Source of the DNA: Halioglobus sp.
GTDB taxonomy: Bacteria; Pseudomonadota; Gammaproteobacteria; Pseudomonadales; Halieaceae
DNA length: 64,000 nucleotides
Direction: 5' to 3'
NCBI GenBank assembly: GCA_028825045.1
Contig: JAPKAY010000010.1
Span: forward strand, 26,095-90,094
A model generated the notes under the pieces. It had not been told where the DNA came from and searched no databases. It saw nothing but the letters and a program-made list of their open reading frames with translations. The position numbers were made by a program, and so were the translations under genes. This document shows positions 23,330-32,989 of the stretch, piece after piece; the stretch's first letter is position 1, and every line of letters begins with the position of its first letter.

Positions 23330-26188
23330 CTATTGCTTTCGACTAACCGGAATTTTTTCGTCATCGCGATAAAGCAACAGCGAGTTGACGGTGCCGTCCT
23401 GTGCAATGACAAATTCAAGCTCAATGCTCTCACCCCCCGCTGCCGCGCTAAAACGACTAGCGCTCAACTGCTCCATCAGACCGGAGCCGTATAGCGGCAC
23501 GGAAAGGTGCAGACCATCGGGTTTTTCAGTGACCGTGAACGTAACAAAACTAACCGCGTACTGACCTTCGAATCGCTTGTAACCACGGTCATAGGGGACC
23601 ATCTGCAGCTCCGCTGCGGTCCAGGGTTGACTCCGATTTGAGCTCACCGCACGCATCGCAGCCACTTTCTCAACACTCACCGGGTCAGCCGTATTGCCCC
23701 AACTACGCCGCAGGTAGGTCATCAATCCAGCGAGGGTGTCATCATCCAGCGCTGCCAGATCTCCATGCGGTGGCATGACACCGTTCCAGCTCTCACCTGC
23801 CACTGCAACGGGCCCATTCAATCCCTGCAAGATAATGCGCGCCAACCACTCCGGTGGCCCGGTAACCCACTCTGCCCCTGCCAACGGTGGCGCTAGTCCA
23901 GCGATACCCGCCCCCTCTGCACCATGGCAAGCACCGCACTGGGGATAAAATATCTCACCTAGCGCCGCCACCCGCATTTGCTCAGGACTCAGCGGGGCAA
24001 TACCCAGCGCAATTTCATCGCCCGGCCAGGTGAATGCCGCGCGACCGGCAAGCCGCGCTTTCCACAGAGGGTCTTGTTCGCCAATAGAGGTATCAGTAAA
24101 AATCCGGGGCGGTTCCTCCAGTTGCACCGCCACAAAGTCTTTGCTGGTCGCCACGCGCGCCAACCCCTTCAGCGCAGCAACCTGCTGCCACTTGACCTTC
24201 GCCTGCCGTGATTCAATCAGTGCCAGCAACTCAAGCAAGGCAACATTCGCCTCTCCGGAAGACCTTAAATCACCGCGCAGACTGCCATAGGCCTGGCCTG
24301 TTAGCATTGTCAGCAAGGCCCGTCCCCCTGGAGTCGCGGTAGAGAATCGACTGTCTGAAAAGTACTGCTGCAGGAGTAACATCTCTTGTCCATGCACCGC
24401 CCGCACAACCGCCTGCCGCACAAACGGGCTATCAGGATTCTGGCTCAGTATGTTCAACAGCGCATTGCGCACACTTGCGTCTTCAGCACAGTCCCCCATG
24501 GCAAATGCCAACTGCAGGGTCAGCGCCTCAGGTGCTTCCTGCAATGCTTGCTGCAGAGCAACAACATCATCCGCCAGCAGTAAAGTACGACCCGCGCGCA
24601 ACACCTGGATTTGCCGCTGCACGTCACCGGACGTTGCTATTTTCACAACCAGTTCACGCCGCAGTTCCCCCCTGCCCTGCAATGCCCAGATCGCGTGCAA
24701 CGCAGCGAGGGTGTTGTCGCCAGTTGCAATGGCAGCGAGTGGCTCCGTTTGATCTCCACCGCGGATCAACAGCAGACGCTGGGCGGTGTCACGCACCCAG
24801 CCGTTGGCGCTCTCTAATGCCGCAATGAGTTGCTCGTTGCTCGCCGCTGCAAGATTGGGGAACTCGCGCGAGGGCTTACCTTCGGTGTGCCGCACGCGCC
24901 AAATACGGCCCATACCCAGGGGGGCCTCTAACTCCCGCTCGAATATCTGTGCGCGTAGTTCGTCAGTTAGAAAGTGTGTGTCCTGAACGATGCCACGGTA
25001 CATATCGATAATGTACAGCGCCCCATCCGGGCCATTCATCGCGTCTACCGGCCGGAAGCGTTCGTCGATGGAGCCCAGGAAATCCCGCTGACCCCAGGTC
25101 GGATCTTCGTAAAGACGCTGCTCGGCCACGAGCGCCATACCCACTTCGCTCATGTCAAATTGGGCCACCACGTTACCTGCAACTTCCGGCACAAAAACAT
25201 CGCCACGGTATCGGTCGGGAAACTGGTCGCCACGGTAGGAGACCAGACCACTCACGCCAGTCGCATTGTTGAGACGCCCATCTTCTCGCAGTGTATTGGG
25301 AAGGTAGGCGCGATTGACTCCCGGGTTAACGCGTACTGAGTGTACTTTTGCGGGTGCTGTCAGATTAACGCCCAGACCTTTGTGGCGCCCGGACTGCCCT
25401 GGCAGCACCAGATCTTCGCCGGCAAAAAAGTCTGCCTGTATCCAGGTGGAGTTATGGTTGTACAGCAGGCGGCCAAAGTCGTCCTTGGTAATACCCCATT
25501 GTCCGCGAAACAGTCCCTCGCGTTCCTGCAGCGTGCCGTCATGAATGCGCAGGCTGCGATTCGACTTGGAGTTATAAAGCCAGTTGTCCAGACCCTGAAG
25601 CAAACCATTTTCCATGTGTTCGACATTTGCGGTAGTCACGTCTGTGGCGTAACCCCCTATTTTACGTTTATCCGTGCATACGGATGTGGGAGTGGGCAAT
25701 TTGCACAGCCACAGGTTAGGCGGCTCTCCAATCAACACCCCTTCGTTAACTACCGCTACAGCGCGAGGATTCACCAGGGCTCCCAGAAACACTTCACTGG
25801 TATCCATACGCCCATCCCCATTGGTGTCTTGTAACCGGACGACCTGCCCCACCGGCTCGTCACTCCCGTTACCGTAGGCATCGGGCATATAGCCGCGCAG
25901 TTCCACCACATAGAGGTGGCCGTATTCATCCCAGGCCATCGCAACCGGATCTTCAATCAACGGTTCAGCGGCAACCAGTTCAATCTCGAACCCAGGCGCA
26001 ATACTGAATCCCTGAAGTGCTTCTTCGGGGGACAGTAAAGGCGCGGGAGCATTATCGAGCGTTTCGTAAAACAGCGGTCCATCGCTGTCTTTCTTGAGCG
26101 CTGCCTGCGGGGAGGGTGGTTTTTTTGAGAAGTAATAGACGCCACCGGCTAGTACCAACAGCAGCAAAAAAAGGCAGAATTTTTTCAT
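23330..26188 (-). CDS. PVC-type membrane-bound dehydrogenase with HEAT-like repeats and cytochrome c domain
   Basis: 952 residues. A single N-terminal helix anchors it, followed by a sugar-dehydrogenase-like beta-propeller (about 45-440; FEIELVAAEPLIEDPVAMAWDE, NGPDGALYIIDMYRGIVQD), a helical HEAT-like region (about 455-690), a cytochrome c domain with C-G-A-C-H near residue 750 and a C-terminal beta domain. This architecture is best known from Planctomycetes and Verrucomicrobia, where it is abundant and linked to polysaccharide degradation. It presumably oxidises a sugar or alcohol in the periplasm and passes electrons to its own heme. A separate SDR gene lies upstream on the same strand. 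Confidence 0.88.
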   Translation of the reverse strand: MKKFCLFLLLLVLAGGVYYFSKKPPSPQAALKKDSDGPLFYETLDNAPAPLLSPEEALQGFSIAPGFEIELVAAEPLIEDPVAMAWDEYGHLYVVELRGYMPDAYGNGSDEPVGQVVRLQDTNGDGRMDTSEVFLGALVNPRAVAVVNEGVLIGEPPNLWLCKLPTPTSVCTDKRKIGGYATDVTTANVEHMENGLLQGLDNWLYNSKSNRSLRIHDGTLQEREGLFRGQWGITKDDFGRLLYNHNSTWIQADFFAGEDLVLPGQSGRHKGLGVNLTAPAKVHSVRVNPGVNRAYLPNTLREDGRLNNATGVSGLVSYRGDQFPDRYRGDVFVPEVAGNVVAQFDMSEVGMALVAEQRLYEDPTWGQRDFLGSIDERFRPVDAMNGPDGALYIIDMYRGIVQDTHFLTDELRAQIFERELEAPLGMGRIWRVRHTEGKPSREFPNLAAASNEQLIAALESANGWVRDTAQRLLLIRGGDQTEPLAAIATGDNTLAALHAIWALQGRGELRRELVVKIATSGDVQRQIQVLRAGRTLLLADDVVALQQALQEAPEALTLQLAFAMGDCAEDASVRNALLNILSQNPDSPFVRQAVVRAVHGQEMLLLQQYFSDSRFSTATPGGRALLTMLTGQAYGSLRGDLRSSGEANVALLELLALIESRQAKVKWQQVAALKGLARVATSKDFVAVQLEEPPRIFTDTSIGEQDPLWKARLAGRAAFTWPGDEIALGIAPLSPEQMRVAALGEIFYPQCGACHGAEGAGIAGLAPPLAGAEWVTGPPEWLARIILQGLNGPVAVAGESWNGVMPPHGDLAALDDDTLAGLMTYLRRSWGNTADPVSVEKVAAMRAVSSNRSQPWTAAELQMVPYDRGYKRFEGQYAVSFVTFTVTEKPDGLHLSVPLYGSGLMEQLSASRFSAAAGGESIELEFVIAQDGTVNSLLLYRDDEKIPVSRKQ

Positions 26189-26300
26189 CGGTCCAATCGA
26201 ATTCCCACAGTGGCAGTTCCTGTCAGTTTTTCAGGAACAGCCCGCCGAGACAAACCAGCAATATTCGTTAACCGCCAACCACACGGTGCCAGAAAATCTC

Positions 26301-27074
26301 TTAGAAGCCTTCTACCTGATGCACCTGTTTCCAGATCAGTCCCGGGAACAGGCGACGCATGAATACGCCGATCTTGGCATCCCGGGTAGGATAGACGAAG
26401 AACTTACCCTTCGCGAGGCAAGCCTCGATGGCATCAATAACGACTTTGGGTTCAATGGGTGGGCCGGCGCTGTCCAGCATTTTTGGCCAGGCTGTGTCCC
26501 TGCCCTGTTGCAACAGCGGCGTACTAACCGCCGGAGGGCAAACGCAGGCAAAGCGAATTCCGGAATTCAAGTGCTCATGGTACAAGGTCTCCGTGAAGGC
26601 CCTGACGGCAAACTTGGTCGCTGTGTAGGCGCCAGTCATGAGCATCGGAATGATGCCCGCCATGGAGGCGAAGCTGACAAAATCCCCCTTACCGCGCTCA
26701 AGCATACCGGGAAGTACCGCCTGGGTGATATTTACCAGGCCACCATAGTTTATGGCCATCTGTTTATGGATTATGCCGTTGTCCTGATCGACCAGCTTGC
26801 CAAAGGGCATAATCGCAGCGCAGTTGTATAGACGGTCGATGGGGCCAATTTTTGCTTCTACCTCCTGCACCGCGTTGCGCACCGCGTCAAAATCAGTGAT
26901 GTCTACTGTCCAACTGTGAACGCAGTCAAACCCTTCACCGGTTTCCGCCATGCCCGCGGCATTGACATCAAACAGGGCCACCCTGGAGCCGGCCTCAGCA
27001 AAACGCCTTGCGGCCTCGCGGCCCATGCCGCTGCCACCCCCGGTTATCAATACAACTTTTCCTGAATCAGACAT
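26301..27074 (-). CDS. Short-chain dehydrogenase/reductase (SDR), second
   Basis: 257 residues with T-G-G-G-S-G-M-G near residues 11-18, D-V-N after the second strand (NAD preference), N-C-A for the NNAG box and Y-T-A-T-K as the catalytic Y-x-x-x-K. The longer C-terminus has a hydrophobic amphipathic stretch. GGAG lies nine bases upstream of ATG 27074, and the preceding codons look untranslated. It is between the heme dehydrogenase gene (112 bases downstream) and the DUF3604/sulfatase operon (152 bases upstream). Substrate unknown. Confidence 0.9.
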   Translation of the reverse strand: MSDSGKVVLITGGGSGMGREAARRFAEAGSRVALFDVNAAGMAETGEGFDCVHSWTVDITDFDAVRNAVQEVEAKIGPIDRLYNCAAIMPFGKLVDQDNGIIHKQMAINYGGLVNITQAVLPGMLERGKGDFVSFASMAGIIPMLMTGAYTATKFAVRAFTETLYHEHLNSGIRFACVCPPAVSTPLLQQGRDTAWPKMLDSAGPPIEPKVVIDAIEACLAKGKFFVYPTRDAKIGVFMRRLFPGLIWKQVHQVEGF

Positions 27075-27226
27075 CTGTGGTTTCTCCGTGGGCATCACTT
27101 GGGGGTGAAGTATAGCTCCACCATCGGCAGCAGGCCGCACCCCTTAAGGATTGCCAATGGATGGTTCAATAAGGCGTCCTACTAGGAGCCGATAATGGCG
27201 ACACTGTATCCCGTTACTACAGCCAT

Positions 27227-29203
27227 TCATTGCGACGCGGGTACCGCGGTGACAATAGCAGCAGGGCTATACCAGACCGGAGAAGTCCACGCCCGCTCCT
27301 GTACGATCGGCCGATGCTCGGCGGCACAGCAACCCTCATAACCACGTGTAATAGTCTTGGCGTCAGCACAATCCACGCCCGCGGCAACGCACAACCGCTG
27401 ACTCCAACGACAACTGGGGTTTTCCACCGCGCGTGAGTAGTAGTACGCGGTCTCGGCAGGATCAAAATCATCATCCACCCACACGGCACACAGATCGGCA
27501 AACCCGGCGCCGCCAGTTGCGCAGTTTTGGGGATTAGCAAAGGCACCATTGCGTGCGTCCCCGGCAACGTCTACGACACGTTCCTGCGTCTGTCCACTTG
27601 CGTCGACCCAGCCCTTAACCACCTGTAATCTCTGCAATGGCATTCCCGGATGATCCGGCGTACCCACATCCTGGCTGGCCGCGATCAGGAAAGTCGGCTT
27701 CATCTCTTGCTGCGGCTGCTCTGGCAGCAACGAGCCCATGGGCACACCCTGAGCATAGGCGCTTTCTATACGCCGTGGCGATTCACACAGGTTTGCGGGG
27801 AAGTCCCAGCCGCCAAATAAACGGCTCACGATACGCGGGCCACTGGTGCCATAGGCCTCCCGGCTGCGCATGGCATCAAACAGGGCATCGCGGGTGTTTT
27901 GGGTGGCCCACAGTACTGCCAGACCACCGGGGTTATATTCCAATTCATCAGGCAGACCAGGGGGCACATCGTCTTTCGCCGGCACGCCCGCACCGCCGTG
28001 CCCCAGAAATATATCTTCCTGGGCAGCACCGGGCGTACCCAGGTGCGTATCGGTGCTGGCAATCAGACCGAACTGATAGGGATTTACACCCAGTTTCTTT
28101 TCCAGCGCCAGACCATCGGCCAACACCTTGCGCACGAAACCGGTAGTGGGCGCCGGTGGATTGTTAAAACCCGCGATGTTGTCGTCAGGCAATTGTTCAA
28201 AGGCGCACAATTCGTCTTCGGTCACCCCCGCTTCGAAGTAACATTCCGAGGCACCCTTGTGCTGCATCACTTCCACTAACGGCTCAAAGCGTACACGCAT
28301 GGCCGCGTAATCCTTGCTCATTGGCTCCCCATCATCTCCCAGACCGCTGAACATAAAACCTGCACTGAGGTTGGAATTGTGAGGAATGACCAGAGAGTCA
28401 CAGCCGCTGTCACTCCGGTTGCAGTTCTCATCCAGGGACTCCCAGAGCAAATGAGCTGCAGGTCCATCGATAAAGCTGGCCGGCAGCGTAGGAACCTGCG
28501 CATTGCGAAAAACAACATTGCGATGCAGGTTACCGCCACTGGGCGGCTCCATGCCGGTCCACTCGTAACCTACAAAAGTGGTGAAGTTGCAGTCTGGGCT
28601 GCGATCATAATAACGCTCCGCGGCCTCTTGCATTTCCTGCCACGGCTGCAACGCTGCTGTCTTGCACAACTCACCCTCCTCTCCGCACATGGCGAGGTGG
28701 GTATGGCGCATGGTGGCCATAAAATTGAAAAGATAATATGCGCCGCGCGACCAGTTCCGGTACAAGCTGCACTGCCATGAGTTGTAACCCTCAACATCGG
28801 GAGAATTGCAGATATGAACCTCACCGATCAGTTCGGCGTGATCCGACACCATGGCGAAATCCAGCGGCCGGGACAACTGCATAGAACGCTGCGCCACGCC
28901 CTCCTGCGACCAGGGTTGAATGCCGATGCGCTTGCCCAGGGCGAATTCGTAGGCCTGCGCTGGCGTGGTGCGGGTACCCTGCGTGCTGGCGTCCAGAGAA
29001 TAGCGCGTGTGTACATGCAGGTCTCCGAAAAAGGGCTGCTTCAAGGGCGCAATGGTGTTGCAGGGTTCTCGTGCTTCCAACTTGAGTTTTGGGTTTGCAA
29101 CGGCCTGTTCCGACACCACCGGTGCTGATAGTAGTGCCAGAGCACTCATCATTAACACGGCAAAGGAACGTACCCTGTTTTTTCTCTCCCATTTACGGAC
29201 CAC
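27227..29203 (-). CDS. DUF3604 secreted protein, last gene of the sulfatase operon
   Basis: About 658 residues: a basic N-terminus, signal peptide ending near V-V-S-E-Q-A-V-A, then F-F-G-D-L-H-V-H-T-R-Y-S-L-D, S-D-H-A-E, V-I-P-H-N-S-N and A-S-T-D-T-H-L-G. The H-x-H, DH, H and D-x-H order is that of PHP-type metal-dependent phosphoesterases, so a metallohydrolase is likely although the family is officially of unknown function. Many cysteines near the end (SCRW..LC, CC) suggest disulfides. The start is uncertain: GTG 29203 overlaps the upstream stop by 11 bases; ATG 29152 is the alternative. Very similar to the gene at 40766-42784. Confidence 0.85.
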   Translation of the reverse strand: MVRKWERKNRVRSFAVLMMSALALLSAPVVSEQAVANPKLKLEAREPCNTIAPLKQPFFGDLHVHTRYSLDASTQGTRTTPAQAYEFALGKRIGIQPWSQEGVAQRSMQLSRPLDFAMVSDHAELIGEVHICNSPDVEGYNSWQCSLYRNWSRGAYYLFNFMATMRHTHLAMCGEEGELCKTAALQPWQEMQEAAERYYDRSPDCNFTTFVGYEWTGMEPPSGGNLHRNVVFRNAQVPTLPASFIDGPAAHLLWESLDENCNRSDSGCDSLVIPHNSNLSAGFMFSGLGDDGEPMSKDYAAMRVRFEPLVEVMQHKGASECYFEAGVTEDELCAFEQLPDDNIAGFNNPPAPTTGFVRKVLADGLALEKKLGVNPYQFGLIASTDTHLGTPGAAQEDIFLGHGGAGVPAKDDVPPGLPDELEYNPGGLAVLWATQNTRDALFDAMRSREAYGTSGPRIVSRLFGGWDFPANLCESPRRIESAYAQGVPMGSLLPEQPQQEMKPTFLIAASQDVGTPDHPGMPLQRLQVVKGWVDASGQTQERVVDVAGDARNGAFANPQNCATGGAGFADLCAVWVDDDFDPAETAYYYSRAVENPSCRWSQRLCVAAGVDCADAKTITRGYEGCCAAEHRPIVQERAWTSPVWYSPAAIVTAVPASQ

Positions 29204-30863
29204 TGACAACCTCACTCTCTTCCCATCCATAGCGCACTGCTCTGCCCTGAAGTGTATCTGTTGTGGTAACCCTGACCGGACCGGAATAGAGCTGCCAGTG
29301 ACCGCCGTTCTGGCGATACTCCACCGAATGACCCACCACACGCGGTGTAATAACTAACATGCCATCAGATATTGATAGCGTGGGTGCGGGCGTAACCTGC
29401 CGCTCGCCGCCGGGTTCAAACCGCACCACCATATCGTCTTCAGACTCTTCGCTCCAGTCACCGACTCGATCTAACCAGGAATCCATCTCGTCGCGCATGC
29501 GTTGCAACTGACCGCGGTACTGCGGATCACTGCTTACATCATTGAGTTCGAACAGGTCCTGCTCCAGATCAAACAATCGCTCCTCCCCGGGGGCCTCATA
29601 CCAGGCAGATTGTGCAGCGTTGAGTTCGCCTGCCTCATACAGTGCACGCATTTCACGCACCATATCGATATTATCTCTAAACTTTAATGCGTGACCACCC
29701 GCCTGCTGCGGATACCAACTGCGAATATATTTGTAGCGCTGGTCGCGCACGGCCCGCTGTCGATCCAACACCTCATCTATCCTGTCTCGAGAAGCGTAAA
29801 TGAATTCACGGGGTACGCCTTCCGTCGAGGCAAAATTTCTTCCCTGCTGGTAAGCCGGCACCGGCACACCAGCAAGCGACAAAATTGTTGGCCCAAGATC
29901 AACAAAACTAATCAGCCGTTCGTCCAACGCTCCGGGCTCGACACCTTTGGGCCTAAAAGCCTCCGGCCAGCGAATGACCATTGGCACCTTGATACCCGCA
30001 TCGTACAGTTCGCGCTTGGAACGCGGTAAACCATCACCGTGATCGGTCGTCCAAATGACGATGGTCGAGTCGACCAGTCCGTCTGCTTCTAGCTGCCGGA
30101 GAATGTCGCCGATCTCGCCATCCATGTACGCGATATTGTCGTAGTGTCGAGCCAGGTCTGCGCGCACTGTGGGTGTGTCTGCATAATAGGGAGGAACTAG
30201 CACATCCGCAGGGCTCGTCACCTCGGGAACAGCCTTGTCCAGGCGCCACCAGCGAAGTAACTGCATGACAAAGTGAGTAGCGCTCTGCGGCGCACTCCCC
30301 AAAGGCGCAAAGACCCCGCTTTCATGAGTGACCAGAAAATTGATAAACCCAAAAAATGGCTGACCGTCTGCACGTTTTTCCCAGTCGGATGCTGCAGCGC
30401 CTTCCATATCCCAGATGGTCGATGGTCCGCTGCGCGGCAGTGCACTGCTGAACTGATAATCGAGTTTATTATCCGTGTAGGTAAAATAGCCGGCTGCCCG
30501 CAACAGTTCGGGATAGGCCTTCACACCCTCGGGCGGCACGGAATAGTAGCTACCCCCAAGATGTGTACTACTGCGCATGTGTTGTGTGCCGGTAGAAATC
30601 TGATGCATTCCCAGGATATGCGCCGCTCTACTCGGCGAACAGACACCCGCGGTGGTAAAGACATTGGCATAGCGCACGCCCTGTGCGGCCAGAGCATCCA
30701 GATTTGGCGTGCGCGCCACACTATCGCCGAATACGCCTACCCGTGAACTCATATCTTCCGCCATGAGCAGAAGAATATTCGGCCGGCCAGCGTTTTCAGC
30801 GCCGGCAAGGTGCGAAATAAATACACAGGTTAAACAAAGAACCTGCCTGAATATTAGCGTCAC
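29193..30863 (-). CDS. Sulfatase with C-terminal extra beta domain
   Basis: 556 residues with signal peptide, R-P-N-I-L-L-L-M-A-E-D-M metal site and C-S-P-S-R signature at about Cys75, the form common in heparan N-sulfatase-like S1 enzymes. WTTDHGDGLPRSKRELYDAGIKVPMVIRWP holds the second metal/substrate cluster. The last 70 residues (VTPAPTLSISDGMLVITP to the end) look like an Ig-like or chitobiase-type C-terminal sandwich, perhaps for carbohydrate binding. GTG 30863 forms a GTGA overlap with the stop of the upstream DUF3604 gene, with GGAG five bases before it, which decides the start. Confidence 0.9.
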   Translation of the reverse strand: MTLIFRQVLCLTCVFISHLAGAENAGRPNILLLMAEDMSSRVGVFGDSVARTPNLDALAAQGVRYANVFTTAGVCSPSRAAHILGMHQISTGTQHMRSSTHLGGSYYSVPPEGVKAYPELLRAAGYFTYTDNKLDYQFSSALPRSGPSTIWDMEGAAASDWEKRADGQPFFGFINFLVTHESGVFAPLGSAPQSATHFVMQLLRWWRLDKAVPEVTSPADVLVPPYYADTPTVRADLARHYDNIAYMDGEIGDILRQLEADGLVDSTIVIWTTDHGDGLPRSKRELYDAGIKVPMVIRWPEAFRPKGVEPGALDERLISFVDLGPTILSLAGVPVPAYQQGRNFASTEGVPREFIYASRDRIDEVLDRQRAVRDQRYKYIRSWYPQQAGGHALKFRDNIDMVREMRALYEAGELNAAQSAWYEAPGEERLFDLEQDLFELNDVSSDPQYRGQLQRMRDEMDSWLDRVGDWSEESEDDMVVRFEPGGERQVTPAPTLSISDGMLVITPRVVGHSVEYRQNGGHWQLYSGPVRVTTTDTLQGRAVRYGWEESEVVSGP

Positions 30864-32974
30864 GGATACTCCAGAAAAATAGGTGAGGTCCATGCGCGTG
30901 GCTCGGCCTCGGCCAGACAGTTGTTGTCAGGCTTTGCGTTGGCGCCCACACAATAGCTGCGCCGGACACACTGGCCGCGCTCATCGTATTCACAGCCAAA
31001 GGGGTCACCGATTATCAGCGGCTCGGGCTCCTGAATCACTCGAGCGTAATACAGGGCACTGCGTGCGCTGAGGCCGTACTCCGGATCATCAAACTCCACA
31101 GTGCAACCTGCGCCATCCGCCGGACACGCGAACACCCGCCACTGATCCTCTATCAATGGCGTAATGCTCTCGTCGGGACGCACCTGTGGTCTGATACGCA
31201 CAATCTCAATACGGGTAATGGCTTTGCGTCGCTCGCCACCAGGGCGATAGCACTCACCGCCGCACAGGGACTGCACTCGCTCGGCGCCCAACGCGGCAAT
31301 AGTGTAATCCGGACAGCCCGGCAGTTGTTCGAACGCGCCCAATGCGCGCACGCGAAAGCGCGGAGTATCACTTTGAATCACTTCACTGCCCATTGGCACT
31401 TCTCCGGTCGGCCCATTGAGTAAATCAAACCAGACCAACATGCGATCACCGGAAGTGGCATAGACATTGCGGCTGCTAAGCGCCTCCCAGATGGCGTTGC
31501 GATGTCTACCCTGGGCGTGCGCTGCCACCAGACCACCGGTGTAATAGAAGCCACCCGACTCCTTGTCAGCTTTGTAGAAGTCCGTTGAAATAATCTCGCG
31601 ACCCATGTCTTTGCTATCGGTGTATAGCAGGCGGTTGGATTCCTTATAACTACTACCGGGGCGTCCCTGGTGCCCATCGCTGGAACCGATCAAACCAAAG
31701 CGCGCACGCTTCGGCTCTCCCTGTTCGTCAAAACCCAGGGCGAGGTTGTACTGTGCGGACAATCGCGGCACATACATGGACGGTGGCTGGAAACTATTCT
31801 GCAACTGGCCACAGCCTGCCCAGTCATTGAGTGTTGCATCAGGAAACAGCTTGCGTCCCTGTGGATCACCTTCTGCCACAAACGCAGAGACGGCCTCCAC
31901 TATAGTCTGCTCACACGCTGAAGATGTCGGTTCAGCACAGGATAACCGGGTGATCACTGCCGCCTGTCGACAGCAGGGTGTAAAATTATCGGTCGCCGCA
32001 GGACAGTAGACTTCCCCATCCCCCGACTGGCCGATACGCAGGAAATCTTCAAACAACTCGGAATTGCCATGGCCCGAATACAGTTCCAGCAGGTTCTGGT
32101 AACGCTGATCGTACTGGTCCAGCTGATCGCGAAAATCTCCGGTCAACGGATTGGTCGTACCCCAGGAAAGACCGTGGGGAATCACCATACTGTCAAAGCC
32201 CCATTCATCCAGTTTGCGATACAGATCCTGAGGCGTAAGCGCCACTTCGCGGCAATCTGTGGGCAATTTATCAGCGGGCACACCATCGGGGCAGGTAGGG
32301 ATAGCCTTTGATTCCTGCAAGTACCAGCCAAAATCCGATGCATCTTTCACACTGTCGGTCAGGCTCAACAGACCCGTCAAGGCAGGCGGCAAGTTGCTGA
32401 GCATTTGTTGCGGCTGGGCGGCGATGGGCCGGGTAGGTGTCTGGCCCTCCTCCCAGGTGCGGAAAATCACATTCTTGTGGCCGTAGTGACTGGGCGTATC
32501 ATCTTTCGCACTGTTGGACCACTCCCAGCCGACAAAGGACACCATATCGGGATTGGCGGGATCCCCGGCAGACGCATTACAGTTTCGAATGGCATCCACA
32601 GAATCAGCCCATACGCGCGGCGTCAGCCCCTCTGCATGATCGTTGATACTCCAGAAATCGAGCGCAGAACAGTAGCGCGCAAAATCACAGGCGTCCGCTG
32701 GTGTCACTACCCCACTACCCTTCACCAGTTGCGTGTTGAAAATGTAAGCATCAATGGAGTAGTTGGTATGGCTGTGCAGGTCGCCGAAGAGAATGTGCGG
32801 TGTATCGTCGTAGTTGAGGGGCTGCGTTGGCCCGGCAGCTCGCGGGCCCGCGGCTACGGCAGCCGACTCCCAACCAGCCCCCAACCATCCTTTGCCGACG
32901 CTGTAGAACCAGGCAAAAGCAAGCATCATCAGGAGCATTAGTAGCACTAAGCTCAGAAGGGTCTTTTTTAGCAC
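30860..32974 (-). CDS. DUF3604 protein, membrane-anchored
   Basis: About 704 residues. An uncleaved-looking hydrophobic N-terminus is followed by I-L-F-G-D-L-H-S-H-T-N-Y-S-I-D, I-N-D-H-A-E, an I-P-H-G-L-S-W-G site and I-G-S-S-D-G-H-Q-G. The order of histidines and aspartates matches the other two DUF3604 proteins here, but the sequence is clearly more distant and includes an inserted cysteine-rich part near C-P-A-A-T-D-N-F-T-P-C-C. A strong GGAGG stands four bases before GTG 32974 (TTG 32977 would be too close to it). Only 15 bases separate it from the upstream sulfatase stop. Confidence 0.85.
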   Translation of the reverse strand: MLKKTLLSLVLLMLLMMLAFAWFYSVGKGWLGAGWESAAVAAGPRAAGPTQPLNYDDTPHILFGDLHSHTNYSIDAYIFNTQLVKGSGVVTPADACDFARYCSALDFWSINDHAEGLTPRVWADSVDAIRNCNASAGDPANPDMVSFVGWEWSNSAKDDTPSHYGHKNVIFRTWEEGQTPTRPIAAQPQQMLSNLPPALTGLLSLTDSVKDASDFGWYLQESKAIPTCPDGVPADKLPTDCREVALTPQDLYRKLDEWGFDSMVIPHGLSWGTTNPLTGDFRDQLDQYDQRYQNLLELYSGHGNSELFEDFLRIGQSGDGEVYCPAATDNFTPCCRQAAVITRLSCAEPTSSACEQTIVEAVSAFVAEGDPQGRKLFPDATLNDWAGCGQLQNSFQPPSMYVPRLSAQYNLALGFDEQGEPKRARFGLIGSSDGHQGRPGSSYKESNRLLYTDSKDMGREIISTDFYKADKESGGFYYTGGLVAAHAQGRHRNAIWEALSSRNVYATSGDRMLVWFDLLNGPTGEVPMGSEVIQSDTPRFRVRALGAFEQLPGCPDYTIAALGAERVQSLCGGECYRPGGERRKAITRIEIVRIRPQVRPDESITPLIEDQWRVFACPADGAGCTVEFDDPEYGLSARSALYYARVIQEPEPLIIGDPFGCEYDERGQCVRRSYCVGANAKPDNNCLAEAEPRAWTSPIFLEYP

Positions 32975-32989
32975 CAAACCTCCTTCATA

